Below are positions 33,170 to 43,874 of a stretch of DNA of 64,000 bases, one piece after another. The DNA is from Saccharum officinarum. Taxonomy: Eukaryota > Streptophyta > Magnoliopsida > Poales > Poaceae. The DNA is taken from positions 67,444,662 to 67,508,661 of the forward strand of contig CM036225.1 in the NCBI GenBank assembly GCA_020631735.1, in the 5' to 3' direction. Below the pieces are notes generated by a model. The model saw only the letters and a list, made by a program, of their open reading frames with translations, ran no database searches and was not told the origin of the DNA. Each line of letters starts with the position of its first letter. Position 1 is the first letter of the stretch. The position numbers were made by a program, and so were the translations under genes.

Positions 33170-34328
33170 GTGATTCCCGATCTTCCGTCAGGTTCAAGAT
33201 AAACAACGATTTGGTCGGAGAGCAACACACCGATCCGGCTTCAGATCACAAAGACCGAACCCTGCAACCTTAGCACTACGTCTCCTCTAGTAATCAACCA
33301 TGCCACAATCCGGTTGACTTCAGCACAAAGGCTAATCCCTGCTGCAAATCAAAGAACACAAACAAGAACAAGATAAAACGCAACTTAATTGAAGTGACAA
33401 TTGCAGATATATGATTAATCACTTGAAGTTGGGATCTCACAAACCGATAACGGCAACTGTTCAAAGACAGATTGATCTAAAGCAAAACCTCAAACACTAA
33501 CATAGGCGGTGACTACTTATTATAAAGCCTAAGGGGCATCCAAGGACCTCTAATCACGTCGCTAAGAAGTCTCGACACGTTATAGGGCCAAACGGCCCAA
33601 AAGACGGCGATGCAGCGCCCTAATAGATTCTAGATGTCAAATTATTTTGACAATTCCCGTTAACTCCAATAGAATTTGGGCCTCAAACCAAAGCCATTGG
33701 TTAGCTTATGAAATTATCTTTCCATCCATATATGGATCATCAAAAACGGAGTTCGGATGCATCCTGGGCATCTATTTTACTATAGACTGGTCCTAGAGCC
33801 CGAGATGGACTCAAACTTGATATAGATTGGGCGTCCAACTTGGCTTGGACGCCCTTGCTTGACTCCTAAGGTGGTGGCCAAGGAGGAGGATGTCCTTGGG
33901 CATCTCTTAGGTGTTCTCCATCTTCTTGGCACGTGCTCCAACTTGGGCCTGGTCCCAGGTGTGAATAACAAGCCCGCAACGACACCGTAGCACCCTAGCG
34001 GCAAATTGTCTCGATAATTTGGGGGCCTTGCCAATGTGATATGGAGGTGGGACCAAATCTATTTGAAAACCATCAAGTTCTCATTAACCTCAATCACACT
34101 CCGGATGGATGAGTTATGGCCTTCCCAATGATGCACTATCGGGTTGACGATGAACCGAAAGTTCAATTTTGATGGGCTTGCACTTTGAGACACATTTGTA
34201 CCTATATTCAAATAACGACATGTACATGTGGAACCAAGTGAATTGTACCCAAAATTACTATGCAAATGTAGGAACGATCGCACCTTATAATCAATGGTCA
34301 TATCCGATGGTGTCATGTCCTCATCACT
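33170..34328 (-). repeat. Right arm of the inverted LTR-like pair
   Basis: Reverse complement of 30945-32115, with matching landmarks (GTCAGGTTCAAGATAA, GAACACAAACAAGAACAAGATAAA, ATGGATGAGTTATGGCCTTCCCA). Second copy at about 50406-51564. Confidence 0.75.
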
Positions 34329-34379
34329 TGTCCTCTAGGTCTAGGGGGTGCTTGCAGCCATACGAAAGGATCTAAATAA

Positions 34380-35815
34380 TGCCTAGAGTGGGGGTGAATA
34401 GGGGTGTCTAAAAATTTCTGCGTAATCTCAAAGTCAAATGTTAGTGACAGACGCAAGTCTCGACAGTTTGGGCCGAAACTTCCGGTAGCCGAAAGTTCTA
34501 ACGCAAATAGCTGGGAGTTCCAGGACACGAGAATTTCACAAATGCTAAAATGAACTTTGAGTATGAGATATCTTACAACCCCACTTCCAAGTGGTTAGGT
34601 AGACATGTAGGATCACTCCCTTAACGCTAAAACACTCCCACTCCATAGATCGAGTCCAAACCCTAAGAAGAGAGTTGGGGAGGAAGAGAAACCAACGAGA
34701 ACAAATATGGTAGCATAAATTTCAACAACAACAAGAAGCACGTAGGACACAAGGATTTATCCTGAGGTTCGGCAACCCCACAGAGGAGCTCCTACGTTCT
34801 CGTTGTTAAGGTGACCACAAAGGTTGGAGTCTCTTCCACCTCCTTGCCTCTTTCAAAGCAACCACAAAGGTCACTCAAGTTTTCCACTAAGAAATCAAGG
34901 GTAATACAAACTTCCAAAGGCTTTTCCACAAGATGGAAGCTCTTGGGCGACGCCTAGCCGGCTAGGAGTAAAGCTCCAAGAGTAATAGATGCAAATCCAA
35001 CTGGCTTGACGAAGAAATCGAGTGCTCAAGCTTGCCAAAGTAATTCTCTACTCAATCCACTCTCCTTTCACTCAAAACCCTAGGGGAATCGAAGATTGGA
35101 GCAAAGAGGAGACGAGAGGAGCGCCTTGAATGCTTGGGAGCTGTTTTAGACAAAGGTTGGTGAGCAATAAATGAGTGGGTAACAGTTAGAAGAGTGGAGA
35201 GAGCTATTTATACTCAAAGGCAAAATCCAACCGTTCTGATCTGCATCGAAAGTTCTGACACAGATCGCCGAAACTTCCGGCGCCTAAGAAAAGTACTGTT
35301 CAAACGTGCAGTCAGCTTGCCTGACTCGGCCAGAGTTGGAACTGTCGACAATTCCTGGGACTTTCAGCTTCCGTCAAGACCTTTGATGGTTGGTTGAGCT
35401 GGGCGACTAAGTCCTAAGGGCCGAAAGTTCACCTCCGGCTAGCGTCGGCACTTCTGACGGCCAAAACTCCAAAAACTATATCTAAGTGTTCATGAGGTGC
35501 TTGAGTGTCTCTCTTTTGATTTCATTTTTATGCTTGAGCACTCTATCTTCCTCAGACCACCTAAATTTGCATCCCTCTTAATAGTATGGTGAACCTACAC
35601 CCAAAAACAAGAAGTATAAACTTTGGAGACTGCTTTGAGTTCGTTCGCCTTTTCAATCTTCAAGAAATTGAGGGATACCATTTCGTCTTAGATCAACTCT
35701 TTAAAACTTTCATTGGATTAAAGCTACAATATATCTCATTATTAAGATCTCATTAGTCCCTAATTTGGATGTCATCAATACACCAAAACCCACATAGGGG
35801 GCAAATGCACTTTCA
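34380..35815 (-). repeat. Sirevirus-like (Ty1/copia) LTR on the minus strand, apparently solo
   Basis: Read on the minus strand it begins TGAAAGTGCATTTGCCCCCTATG and ends with the CACCCCCACTCTAGGCA type border of Sirevirus-like LTRs (1436 bp). No primer-binding site or polypurine tract is seen beside it and flanking pentamers (AATAA, CCATA) do not match, so it is a solo or truncated LTR. Its high-coordinate end abuts and cuts an F-box fragment. Second copy at 51616-53051. Confidence 0.7.
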
Positions 35816-36007
35816 CCATAACATACGCCAAGGTTGACAGATGGCGGTAGTGTGGATGCCATCCCTAATGTCCAAGCGTCTGACGATGTCAACCAAGAGG
35901 TCTTCTGGGACATTATGGGTGCTTGTCTTGCTCCCATCTAGGGCATCACTAGCCTCCTTCTTGACTGGTGGCTGGTTTCCCTTGTCGTCGACCAAGTTGT
36001 GCTTCAA
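35816..36007 (-). pseudogene. F-box protein N-terminal fragment, truncated by an LTR
   Basis: A minus-strand frame of about 63 residues with an F-box signature, VPEDLLVDIVRRLD...ICQPWR. F-box proteins use it to bind SKP1 in SCF ubiquitin ligases. The frame stops where the LTR begins at 35815, so the substrate-binding part is absent. The leader (MKHNLVDDKGNQPPVKKE) is polar. It could be a gene fragment carried by a transposon. Second copy at 53052-53243. Confidence 0.55.
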
Positions 36008-36009
36008 CT

Positions 36010-36200
36010 TGCCCCCATCATTGCAACCTTCTTCTGCGCTTCAATTGGAACGATGTCAGGTCGTTACAGATGAAGTCAAGGCTATGGCCGAAGCCTTGGC
36101 TCAAAAGATGGTTGAAGAAAAGTGCAAGAATATGGAGGAGAACTACAAGAACATGAGAGAGGAACAAGACAATGCAAGAAGTTCCAAAAGAAGATGAAGC
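36010..36200 (+). pseudogene. Coiled-coil coding fragment
   Basis: A plus-strand frame ending MVEEKCKNMEENYKNMREEQ then Ser/Lys/Arg, strongly Glu/Lys rich and likely coiled coil. It resembles C-terminal coils of CACTA second-gene products, but no domain is certain. It lies back to back with the F-box fragment. Confidence 0.35.
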
Positions 36201-36299
36201 GAGCTCATTGATTTTCTAGAGGGGTCCTAATGGACATGTATATGATCAGCAAGGTATGCTGAATGTTGCTCTGGATTTTTTTATAAAAATATCTTTGTT

Positions 36300-37330
36300 C
36301 AGGAGCCTAGTGTAGGATTTCATCTAGGGGAGAATTTTTGGAAACAGTCTAATAAAGTCAAAGTGGAAGAAAACGTGATGCTAGATGCTCCTTGTAGCCT
36401 AGAAGAGATTAGGGAAGCTGTTTTTTATTGTTATCCAGAAGGGGCCCTAGGCCCAGATGGGTTGCCTTTTCTATTTTATCAAAAGTTTTGGAAGGCAGTT
36501 CGAAGACATAATACATATGTTTGATGATTTTTATAAGGGTGACTTGGATTTATATATATTAAACTTTTCTCTAGTTACATTAGTTGCAAAAACTGATGAT
36601 GCTAGTTAGATGAAATAGTTTAGACCTATTAGCTTACTTATAGTAGTTTTAAGATCTTCTCTAAGCTTCTTAAAAATAGACTAGGAAAAGTGGCACATAG
36701 ATTAGTGGCATCTAATCAGAGTGCTTTTATCAAAGGTATATATTCTAGAAAGTGTAATTGTGGCTCATGAGGTAGTGCATAGTCTACATAAGCACAAGGA
36801 GGAGGGTGTTATCCTTAAGCTAGACTAATATCAAAAGACTTATGACAGAGTTAACTGGAATTTTCCTTTTGAACTTCTTGCCTCTAGAGGTTTTTCGGTA
36901 AAATGGATTAGTTGGATTAAATAGTTAGTGGTTGGTGGTTCTGTGGGTATTATTGTGAATGGGAAGGATAGTGCCTACTTTAAGCCATGTAAAGGCTTAA
37001 GGCGAGGTGACCCCATTTCACCTCTTTTTTTTAACTTAATTAGTTGGTGATGCCCTTACTAGGATGCTTGACAAGGCTGCTACCTGTGGTTTAGTTAGAG
37101 GGTTATTACTGCATGACTTTGGAGAGGGTGGCATCTTGTCCTTGCAGTATGCAGATGACACAACTCTATTCTCTGGTGCTGAGTTAGACCATTTATTTAT
37201 TTAGTCTCAAACAGATTTTGTTGTGGTTTGAACAACTGTTAGGCATGAGAGTTAATTTTCACAAGAGTGAATCCATACCTATGAATCTGGACAGTAATCT
37301 GACTATGTACAAGCTTCGGATTTGCCTACA
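36300..37330 (+). pseudogene. LINE (non-LTR) reverse transcriptase remnant
   Basis: Broken frames with L1-type RT motifs in order: APCSLEEIREAVF and GPDGLPFLFYQKFWKAV (about 36395-36500), FRPISLL (about 36620), EGVILKLD (36805), GLRRGDPISPLFFNL (about 36990-37035) and the catalytic LQYADDTTLFSGAE (about 37141-37185). At least six stops or shifts. Endonuclease and 3' end are missing. It lies downstream of DUF707 in opposite orientation. Second copy at about 53536-54566. Confidence 0.85.
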
Positions 37331-37339
37331 GAAGAGAAG

Positions 37340-37629
37340 AAATGAAGAGTGATGTGACAAAAATGGTTGACAAAAACCTAGCCCAAGTGATACCGATAGA
37401 TGGTGGAGCCCCTCAACGAAAACACAGGAGCTCATCTGACGTGTGTGAAGTAAACTTTATTTGAGAAGAAATCCAGAGTTTAAAATGCAGGACATGTTGA
37501 AGTATATATATGTTTGGATATTTATTCCAGTTTATTAAAACCATAACTTCCGGATGAAGGGCGGCGAAGTTTTAGTGGATCGACACATACAATGCAAGAT
37601 GGCATGCTGCTGCTGCATGGTTCCTCTGA
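37340..37629 (-). other. 3' flank and probable 3'UTR of the DUF707 gene
   Basis: No ORF. It lies directly after the DUF707 stop codon on the minus strand; a poly(A) signal could not be fixed by eye. Confidence 0.35.
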
Positions 37630-39309
37630 TTATTTTGGTCGGGGTGGTGCAAGCGCTGCCTGCTGAGCCCTCTCCGCATTCCGTATTCTATTTTTGAAGT
37701 CGGCGAACTCCTGCCACGCCCGGCCTCTAACGTTGCCGCCGCCGCCGCCGCTCGTCTCCGGGTTGCCCTGCCGCGTCAGCGTGGGCCTCGAGCGGTGCGC
37801 CACGTACTGCGCGTCCACGACGCCGATCTTCTCCTCGGGATCCTCCACGCACCTCCAGAAGTTGAGGTCCAGCCCCCAGCCATGGACGAGGTCGTTCTGC
37901 ACCATGTGCCAGGCGCACGCCCACGCCTCCCTGGTGAACACGGGCGCCATCACCTCCACGAAGCCGCTGCAGGGCCGGCGGTGCACGTCGGGCATTTCCC
38001 GGGGCCGCCGATGGTGTTCTTGTGGATCTCGCCGCCGTTGTCCCTCCGGATGAGGACCTCGTACGACGTCTTCCCCCTGGTGGCGTCCAGCCCCGGCTGC
38101 GAGATCTCCAGCCCGTGCTTGCGGACGATGCGCAGGTACTCCTCGGCGTCGAAGAAGGTGGTGTCCACGTCCTCGTCCCACAGGAAGACGTAGTCGTAGG
38201 GCGCCACGATGCTGGGGTGCAGGAACCGCTTGGCGTACCACCATTTCGCCTGCTTCCTGGCGCTGACATGGATGGCGTCCTTGGACCACGCGAAGTCGTC
38301 GTCCCACTCCGTCGTCTTGCCGTCGTAGTGGAACAGCATCACGTCGAAGTTGTCGGAGAACTGCTTGCAATTAATTGTACGAGATCGATCATGATCACAC
38401 GACCCATGTTAAGTTCAGACAAGTTAATTATCCCCAGTACTTTGGGTGATTCAGAAATTAAGGCAACATGCATGTATCCAGCCTGCAGTTAATAAGTACG
38501 TTCTCACGCACCTTGTGAACAGTAGCGTTGACATTGTCTTTCTCAGTGTAACCTACTGTCATCGTCAACAAGTACTTGCGAACGGGCGTGTCCTGCTCGA
38601 TCGTTCGTCAGCCCAGCATGCATATGCATGCATCTTTTGTTAATTAGCACAGACTAGCTAACTAGCAGATCGATCGATCACCATTATTTCTTCCATGAGA
38701 AGGATTTATAGAGAGTTTAGTTTACGTACATCTCGTGGGTTTCCCCAGAGCCGGCGCATGTGAAGATCAGACTCTGAAACTATGATGTTGGGTGGTAGCC
38801 TCTCCGCGCCTTTTGGTCCTGCCGGCGGCGCACCACCAGCTGTAACCTAGAGCACGCATGAGACATGACAGAAAAAATAACTATATGTACATACTATACA
38901 TACCAACTGATGAATGATGATCAATCATCATATATACATTCACAAGTTACTGAGACGAATTGTACTACCTCTGAAGTGGCATTTGGCTGCAGGACAGGAG
39001 TAGTGGCAGTCCCTTCTTCACCTGCTGTTTTGTTGCTACCTAGTACGTTGATGGCACTGAAAGTGGAGTTGGCATCAGCACCACCACCGCTCCAAGGTAA
39101 CACGTAACACCGAAGCTGCATATTTATATCCGAATTGTGGAGCATGCATGTTTCATTCTGCAAACTAAGATCAAATGGTTTCCAAATTTCTGCTACTAGT
39201 AGTACGTGTAGGTTACCTGTGGTGCTATTTGTACAGGAAAGGAAACGCCAATGAAGAACCCGAATGCCGCCGCTGACAACACCTCCAGTATCAGATTTAG
39301 TTTCATCAT
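37630..39309 (-). CDS. DUF707-family gene, copy 1 (frame broken by a 1-nt deletion)
   Basis: Five coding exons on the minus strand: 39309-39217, 39115-38969, 38846-38730, 38592-38512 and 38360-37630; all introns are GT-AG (101, 122, 137 and 151 bp). The product would be a type II membrane protein: short N-terminus, one hydrophobic helix (about residues 4-26, LSAAAFGFFIGVSFPV), a variable stem, then the DUF707 domain (RLPPNIIVSESDL, KYLLTMTVGY, NVNATVHK, FSDNFDVMLFHYDG, YDYVFLWDEDVD, GFVEVMAPVF, NDLVHGWGLDLNFW, IGVVDAQYVAH). Plant members are often annotated as lysine-ketoglutarate reductase trans-splicing-related, but the function is unknown; glycosyltransferase-like Golgi roles are inference. 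Copy 1 has GGG where copy 2 has GGGG (near 37990-37992), shifting the frame after GGPGKC. As everything else matches, this is probably a sequence error. Confidence 0.85.
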
Positions 39310-39320
39310 ATATATCCTCC

Positions 39321-39486
39321 CTGCTCGCATGCATGCGTGTTAGTTGTTAGCTAGCACTACTCATATATAATCCAGTTATTCAGAATGAAGAACACAAAAA
39401 AAAAGGCAGTCGCTATGTTGCTACTTAGTTCCATAACTAACAATATGCATGCATGTGATGAGTTTCATCAAAGCAAAGAGACTTAC
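39321..39486 (-). other. Probable 5'UTR intron of DUF707
   Basis: On the minus strand a donor (TCTT|GTAAGT at 39486) and an acceptor (GAGCAG|GGAGG at 39321) frame 166 bases between the TATA box and the ATG at 39309. The donor segment (GACTTACAAGA on +) is kept in promoter relic D, which supports it being functional leader DNA. Copy 2: 56558-56723. Confidence 0.5.
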
Positions 39487-39626
39487 AAGATTGTGTATGT
39501 ACTACCTGAGCCCTTGCAGATTCACAATAATATCGATCAACACATCTCTGGCCACTACCGTGTACTAGAGCTAGCTAGCTCAAGTGTATGCATGCTGAGT
39601 ATACAGTTGTGTGTGTATCGTCTCTC

Positions 39627-39634
39627 TTTATATA
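39627..39634 (-). promoter_or_regulatory. TATA box of the DUF707 gene
   Basis: Minus-strand TATATAAA within GTGTATATAAAGAGAG; the start site should be near 39600, about 290 bases before the ATG. The same context survives in relic A. Copy 2: 56864-56871. Confidence 0.65.
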
Positions 39635-40740
39635 CACTACTAGCTTAGCTAGCCAGAGCACAAATACTAGTAAAGAGTAGAATCCCCAGCAAGCTACCTT
39701 CTAGCTTTTTACAGAAGAAAAGATGCATGCACAGCTGCAGGAAGAAAATTCTGTGGGCGATGGGTGCACAGTCCCATCCGTGCGCCCCTAGCTTGGATGG
39801 CTGCCATGTGGTGCACTGAGAAAATCAAACGGCTGGGAGAGGAGGCTCCTGTGTTGAATCTAAACACAGCTGGTGCCTTAAACCACGGAGGTAGTTGCTG
39901 TGACAAGGTAGTGAACGTGACATTTGCATCAAGGGGGCGCACGGACAGCCTGTGCCTTAGACGACTTGCATTGCATCCAAAGGTTTTCCTGCATGCAATG
40001 TCAGTTCTTCGGAGACAGGAACACTAAAATATATATAAATATGGCACTAAAATGATAACTTGCAGAGAGGAACTAATTAAAAGATATATAAATGGAGCAG
40101 CGATAATAGACGACGACGACTTGCATTTAAGTTCTTCGGCGGAGCTGACTAGCTCCCTGCCATCACCAAAGCTAATGACGACTCGTGATCCGTAAGCTAC
40201 GTATGAACATTTTTTTAGCCCGTTCGCTTCGCTAAAAAGCCATAGCTGAAAGTACTGTTTTCTAATTTATTGTGAAAGAAAAATAATGTTACGGCTAAAA
40301 AACTAAGCTAAAAATACGGATTATAAGACAATGTCTTTCTGTTCCCTCTTCTTATTTTTTTTTCCTCACATACGTAGTTGGCTAGTTGTAGCGCAAGTTA
40401 GTTCCAATTCCAACCTACTAGGACACTCTACCACCAATTAATCGATTGGATTGGCTGATGTGACACTGCTAAGACTCAACTTGCTAGCAGCTTATTTGCT
40501 GGTAAATGAACCAAGGATTGCACTTTTGAACGTATATTGCATTGGTAGTGCATCTTGCTTATAATCAGTCCTTGCTCATTGTTCCACGCATGTTTATAGA
40601 TGTATATACTAGACTCATGTATACATATAAAGTATGGAGGTCTATCTATATGATGCACAGGCTCCAAGGTCAAGGCCAGCCAAAACATATATACGACTCG
40701 TTGAAATAATGCATGCATGTTGACGATCCAGATTCATATA
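39635..40740 (-). promoter_or_regulatory. DUF707 upstream region (block B)
   Basis: No gene is read here. It is the reference copy of a block repeated at 18939-19028 plus 29361-30065 (inverted) and at about 63318-63780 (same orientation, partial). CATGCATG-type and AGCTAGCTAG repeats are frequent. A small MITE sits at about 40217-40337. Copy 2: about 56872-57978. Confidence 0.55.
40217..40337. mobile_element. Small MITE (AGCCCGTTCGCTTCGC family)
   Basis: About 120 bases with the family layout GCCCGTTCGCTTCGCT...GTACTGTTTTCTAATTTATTGTGAAAG. The 3' terminus is degraded. The family is common in sorghum and sugarcane and is usually placed in hAT. Copy 2: about 57454-57575. Confidence 0.55.
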
Positions 40741-40794
40741 ATGCAATGCAATGAATCCTTGCTGCATGGCCATATATGCATGACATGGATAATT

Positions 40795-40990
40795 TAGTAC
40801 TCTCTCATTTTCAAATTATATGTCACTTTAGATGTTTTCTAAACTAAATTTTCTAAGTTCGACTAAATTTATTTAAAAAATACACCAACATAGTTTCATC
40901 AAATTCTCCGTAAAATAACTAGATAGTGAATTTAATTTATTTCATCTATCCTAAGTGCAATCTATATGTTGAGAATTCAACTCTCCGTTC
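40795..40990. mobile_element. Stowaway-like MITE remnant
   Basis: Starts TAGTACTCTCTCATTTTCAAATTATATGTCACTTTAG-like sequence, as in the TACTCCCTCCGTCCCAAATTATA group, and ends in a degraded CTCCGTTCTCGTA. Copy 2: about 58033-58228. Confidence 0.5.
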
Positions 40991-41092
40991 TCGTAATGTA
41001 CCACTTGTTGTGCTATTTTTTTAGTGAAATACGTGATTCACTCATGGCCTTTCCTCGACTGCATGATTGCAGTGTGATACCTGGATGTGTAG

Positions 41093-42075
41093 GCGCGTCC
41101 TCACAATTAATTGCACGTCCTGCATAACCGGGGTTCACAGACTTTCGTTAACCCTGCAGAAGAGAACCTTCTACCTTTATTTCCACGTCCTGCTCGAGGG
41201 AGGCTTGCCCAGGGGCTAGGTGGGTCAAGTTTTTTTAGCCGCAATAGCATCCATGTAGTGATACTCCTCTTGAAATGTGGCTGCAGACACGTCCTCACCG
41301 TTAGGGATGAAAACGGACGGAAGCGGACGGAAAAATCCTATTTTTACTTCCGTTTCTATATTTTTTGCAAAAACGGGAGCGGGTTCGGAAAATGCGGGTT
41401 TGAAAACGGAATCAAAATATGCGGACATACGAAAACGGACAAATATGGATGGAGAGACAGAAAATTAAATTAAGATTACATAATCTAATATTCTCAAAGT
41501 ATACATATATAAAGTCATGTAATAATATATATAAAGTTTAATATTCATTTACATGCTATGTACGTGAACATAACATGCATATTTGGTGATTCATATTTAT
41601 ATTAACATAACATAAGGACATGTAATTGTTGAACATGTTGAGTATAGATTGAAAACGGGGTAAAAATGGGATAAATACGGGTCTATTCCGTATTAAAACG
41701 GGATTATTCGGAAACGAACGGAAAATACCATTTTCTACTTCCGCAAATACGAAAACATGATCTCGCAAATACGGAAACGGATGGAAAATGTAGAAAAAGA
41801 ATGGGACGGTACGGGAAAAATTCCGTCCGTTTTCGTCCCTACTCACCGTTAGTTGCAAGTCCTGCGTAACTGGGATTCATAGCCTTTCGTCAACCCGTGG
41901 AAGAGAACCTTCTATCTTTTATTTCTCTCGGTAGCTCGGGGAGGCTTGTCACGGGCGTGTATGTATTTCGATCAGGGCTGTATTCTATGGTTACGATTCT
42001 ACTAGATAGGTTTTTTGATTCCGTTAGGTGGGTCATGTTCTTTTTTTAGCAGTATACATAGTACTTGGATCGTAA
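41093..42075. repeat. Old tandem duplication of about 200-250 bp, interrupted by a Ds-like element
   Basis: The segment GTCCT...CATAAC..GGGTTCACAGACTTTCGT...GAGAACCTTCTA...GGAGGCTTG...GTGGGTCA (41096-41260) recurs as CCTGCGTAACTGGGATTCATAGCCTTTCGTCAACC...GAGAACCTTCTATC...GGTGGGTCA (about 41860-42040). The Ds-like element sits at the start of the second unit. Copy 2: about 58331-59290. Confidence 0.65.
41302..41841. mobile_element. Ds-like (Ac/Ds, hAT) non-autonomous element
   Basis: Inverted ends TAGGGATGAAAACGGACGG and CCGTCCGTTTTCGTCCCTA, whose outer TAGGGATGAAA is the maize Ac/Ds terminal sequence (11 bp, one base different at the first position at one Ac end). A perfect 8-bp duplication CTCACCGT flanks it (41294-41301, 41842-41849). 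Many AAACGG motifs, the known Ac transposase binding core, lie near both ends. It has 540 bp and no transposase, so it would need Ac-type transposase in trans. Copy 2 at 58540-59080 shows several base differences. Confidence 0.9.
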
Positions 42076-42420
42076 TCAAGTAAACTAGTAGGAAATGCAA
42101 CAACATGTATTTTAAGCGATACTCCTCCATTTGAAATTAGTATTGGTATTCTGTATCTTTTTTTTCTTTATAAATGTATAAATGCCTGGTCTCAACTTTT
42201 GGCGGCTTTATTTAGAGATGTGGAAACAGACGCCTGCCTAGAACGTGGTGGCGGCGGAACCAAATGCCTAACGTGGTTGTGGCCCAGGAACAGCGTGAGC
42301 GGCCCTTCTCCTACTAGATGGACTCCATTTCTTTTGCCAGCACATCAGCAGGCTCAAGCAGTAAACCTATACACTGCAACCCATGGCGAAACAGCTTGCT
42401 ACTATATATGTCTATATATG

Positions 42421-42540
42421 TATACTCTCTCTCCAAAAAAAAACAACTATCATTATAAAATTTGTGCCCACGATTAAACTTTCTTAAATTTAACTAAATT
42501 TATAGAAAATATTAGTAACGTTTTGGATATTCAAATAAGT
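42421..42540. mobile_element. Stowaway-like MITE remnant
   Basis: TATACTCTCTCTCC followed by AT-rich CATTATAAAATTTG and TTTAACTAAATTTATAG, as in Stowaway/Mariner MITEs; the 3' terminus is lost. Copy 2: about 59659-59785. Confidence 0.45.
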
Positions 42541-42784
42541 TCATTATAAAAACAATATGCATGCATGTGTATGAGTTTCCATCAAGACTTACAAGAGATG
42601 CACTACTTGAGCGTATGCGTTCGCTTAAGCTACTGCTGCAGCTGCATGCTAGCATAGTAATCTGTGAGATTCAGCTGCAGGCGCCGCCGCAGCAGTCGCT
42701 TAAAAATGCCATTGCTCAGGGCTACTAGTAGCTCAAGTACTCGGTGAGTCGTGTGTACGCCTCTCCTTAGAGCAGGTATATATA
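42541..42784 (-). promoter_or_regulatory. Relic D (copy 1): 5'UTR and start region of another DUF707 paralogue
   Basis: AACAATATGCATGCATGTG..ATGAGTTT..CATCAA..GACTTACAAGA matches the 5'UTR intron/exon border of DUF707 (39439-39490), and CTCAAGTACT..GAGTCGTGTGTA.CGCCTCTCCTT matches its leader. It runs in the same direction as the intact gene. No DUF707 coding exon is attached. The better-read copy is at 59788-60282. Confidence 0.55.
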
Positions 42785-42910
42785 AGACCCTGTTTCATTC
42801 GGCTTTATAATCCGTCTTTTTAACTTAATTTTTTAGTCGGAACAGTATTTTTCTCTCACAACAAATTAGCCAACAGTGTTTTTAGCCGGCTTAATCAACA
42901 GAGGAGCAGG
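42785..42910. mobile_element. MITE present only in copy 1
   Basis: CCCTGTTTCATTCGGCTTTATAATCC...GGAACAGTATTTTTCTCTCACAACAAATTAGCC...AGCCGGCTTAATCAACAGAG belongs to the same small hAT-like MITE family as 40217. The homologous site in copy 2 (about 60285) lacks it. Confidence 0.65.
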
Positions 42911-43496
42911 CTGAGAAGTCAGGTTAGTTTGACTAATAGCCAAGACAACTTAAATAAAATCTTAGGCGAAAGAGAGAGAAATCAAGAAAGAGAATAAGAT
43001 GGTAGATGCATGCGTCGACGCTGCTCACATCCTCCAAAGTTTACATGGGGCCTACTCCTCTTAGGGCGTCCACTGATTCCCAAATAGCTAGTTTAGGAGA
43101 ATTCTATTGGCTGTCAGGAGAGAGATCAAATAGCTAGCGACTCCAAATAACTAGTCTAGCATGATCTCTCATAAATACTCTTTCACAGCTCACATAACTC
43201 TCCACTACAATGTTCTTTATTTATTACTTCTCAGCCTCATCTAGCTAGCTATATTTTGCAATTTGCCATTGAAGACGCCCTTAACTCTTGCAAACAAACG
43301 GCAGGAGGTAGCCTTGCGGACGACAACCGAAAGAGAGAGGGTGTAGAAATGAGTTAGTGGTGGGTCCCACGTGATTAAAAATATTCTCACAATTTATGAA
43401 GAGCCTACCTTGTTGTTGAATTGGCTATTATGAGTATGACTTGGCTGCTAGACAAGTTTTATTGGGCTTGCTCTTACACTATTAGTAGTCAGGGGG
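42911..43496. mobile_element. Larger MITE-like element (AGAGCAGG...TTGGGCTTGCTCT)
   Basis: AT-rich and non-coding, running from AGTCAGGTTAGTTTGACTAATAGCC to TATTGGGCTTGCTCTTAC. The ends AGAGCAGGTATA / GGGCTTGCTCT are imperfect inverted repeats. Copy 2: 60283-60852. Confidence 0.5.
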
Positions 43497-43845
43497 TGTT
43501 TAGTTGCTGGGCGAAAAATTTTTTAGGTGTCACATCGGATGTTTCATGGGATATCGGAAGAGGTGTTTGGATATAATAAAAAAACTAAAATTACATAACT
43601 GCCTGGAAACCGTGAGACGAATTTAAGTAACCTAATTAATCCGTCATTAGCATATGTTACTGTAGCGCCGGCTTTGTCAAATCATGGGTTAATTAGACTT
43701 AAAAATTTGTCTCGCAAAATTATCGCAATCTGTGTAATTAGTTTATTTTTTTCGTCTATATTTATACTCTATGTATGTGTCTAAATATCCGATGTTGACG
43801 GGATGAAAAATTTAGGAGGAACTAAATACCCCCGCAGCTAGAGTA
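43497..43845. mobile_element. MITE (GGGTGTTTAGTTGC family), copy 1
   Basis: Starts GGGGTGTTTAGTTGCTGGGCG and ends in GGAACTAAATACCCCC, with the family interior CATGGGTTAATTAGACTTAAAAA. Copy 2 (60867-61188) has lost part of its right end. Confidence 0.7.
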
Positions 43846-43874
43846 CAAATCTAGTAGTACCACCTTAAAAAATA

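Noticed and set aside
38921..39334. A single 137-aa minus-strand ORF as the DUF707 N-terminus
   Set aside because: It reads through an intron in another frame; the exon pair 39309-39217 and 39115-38969 gives the expected signal anchor and joins in phase.
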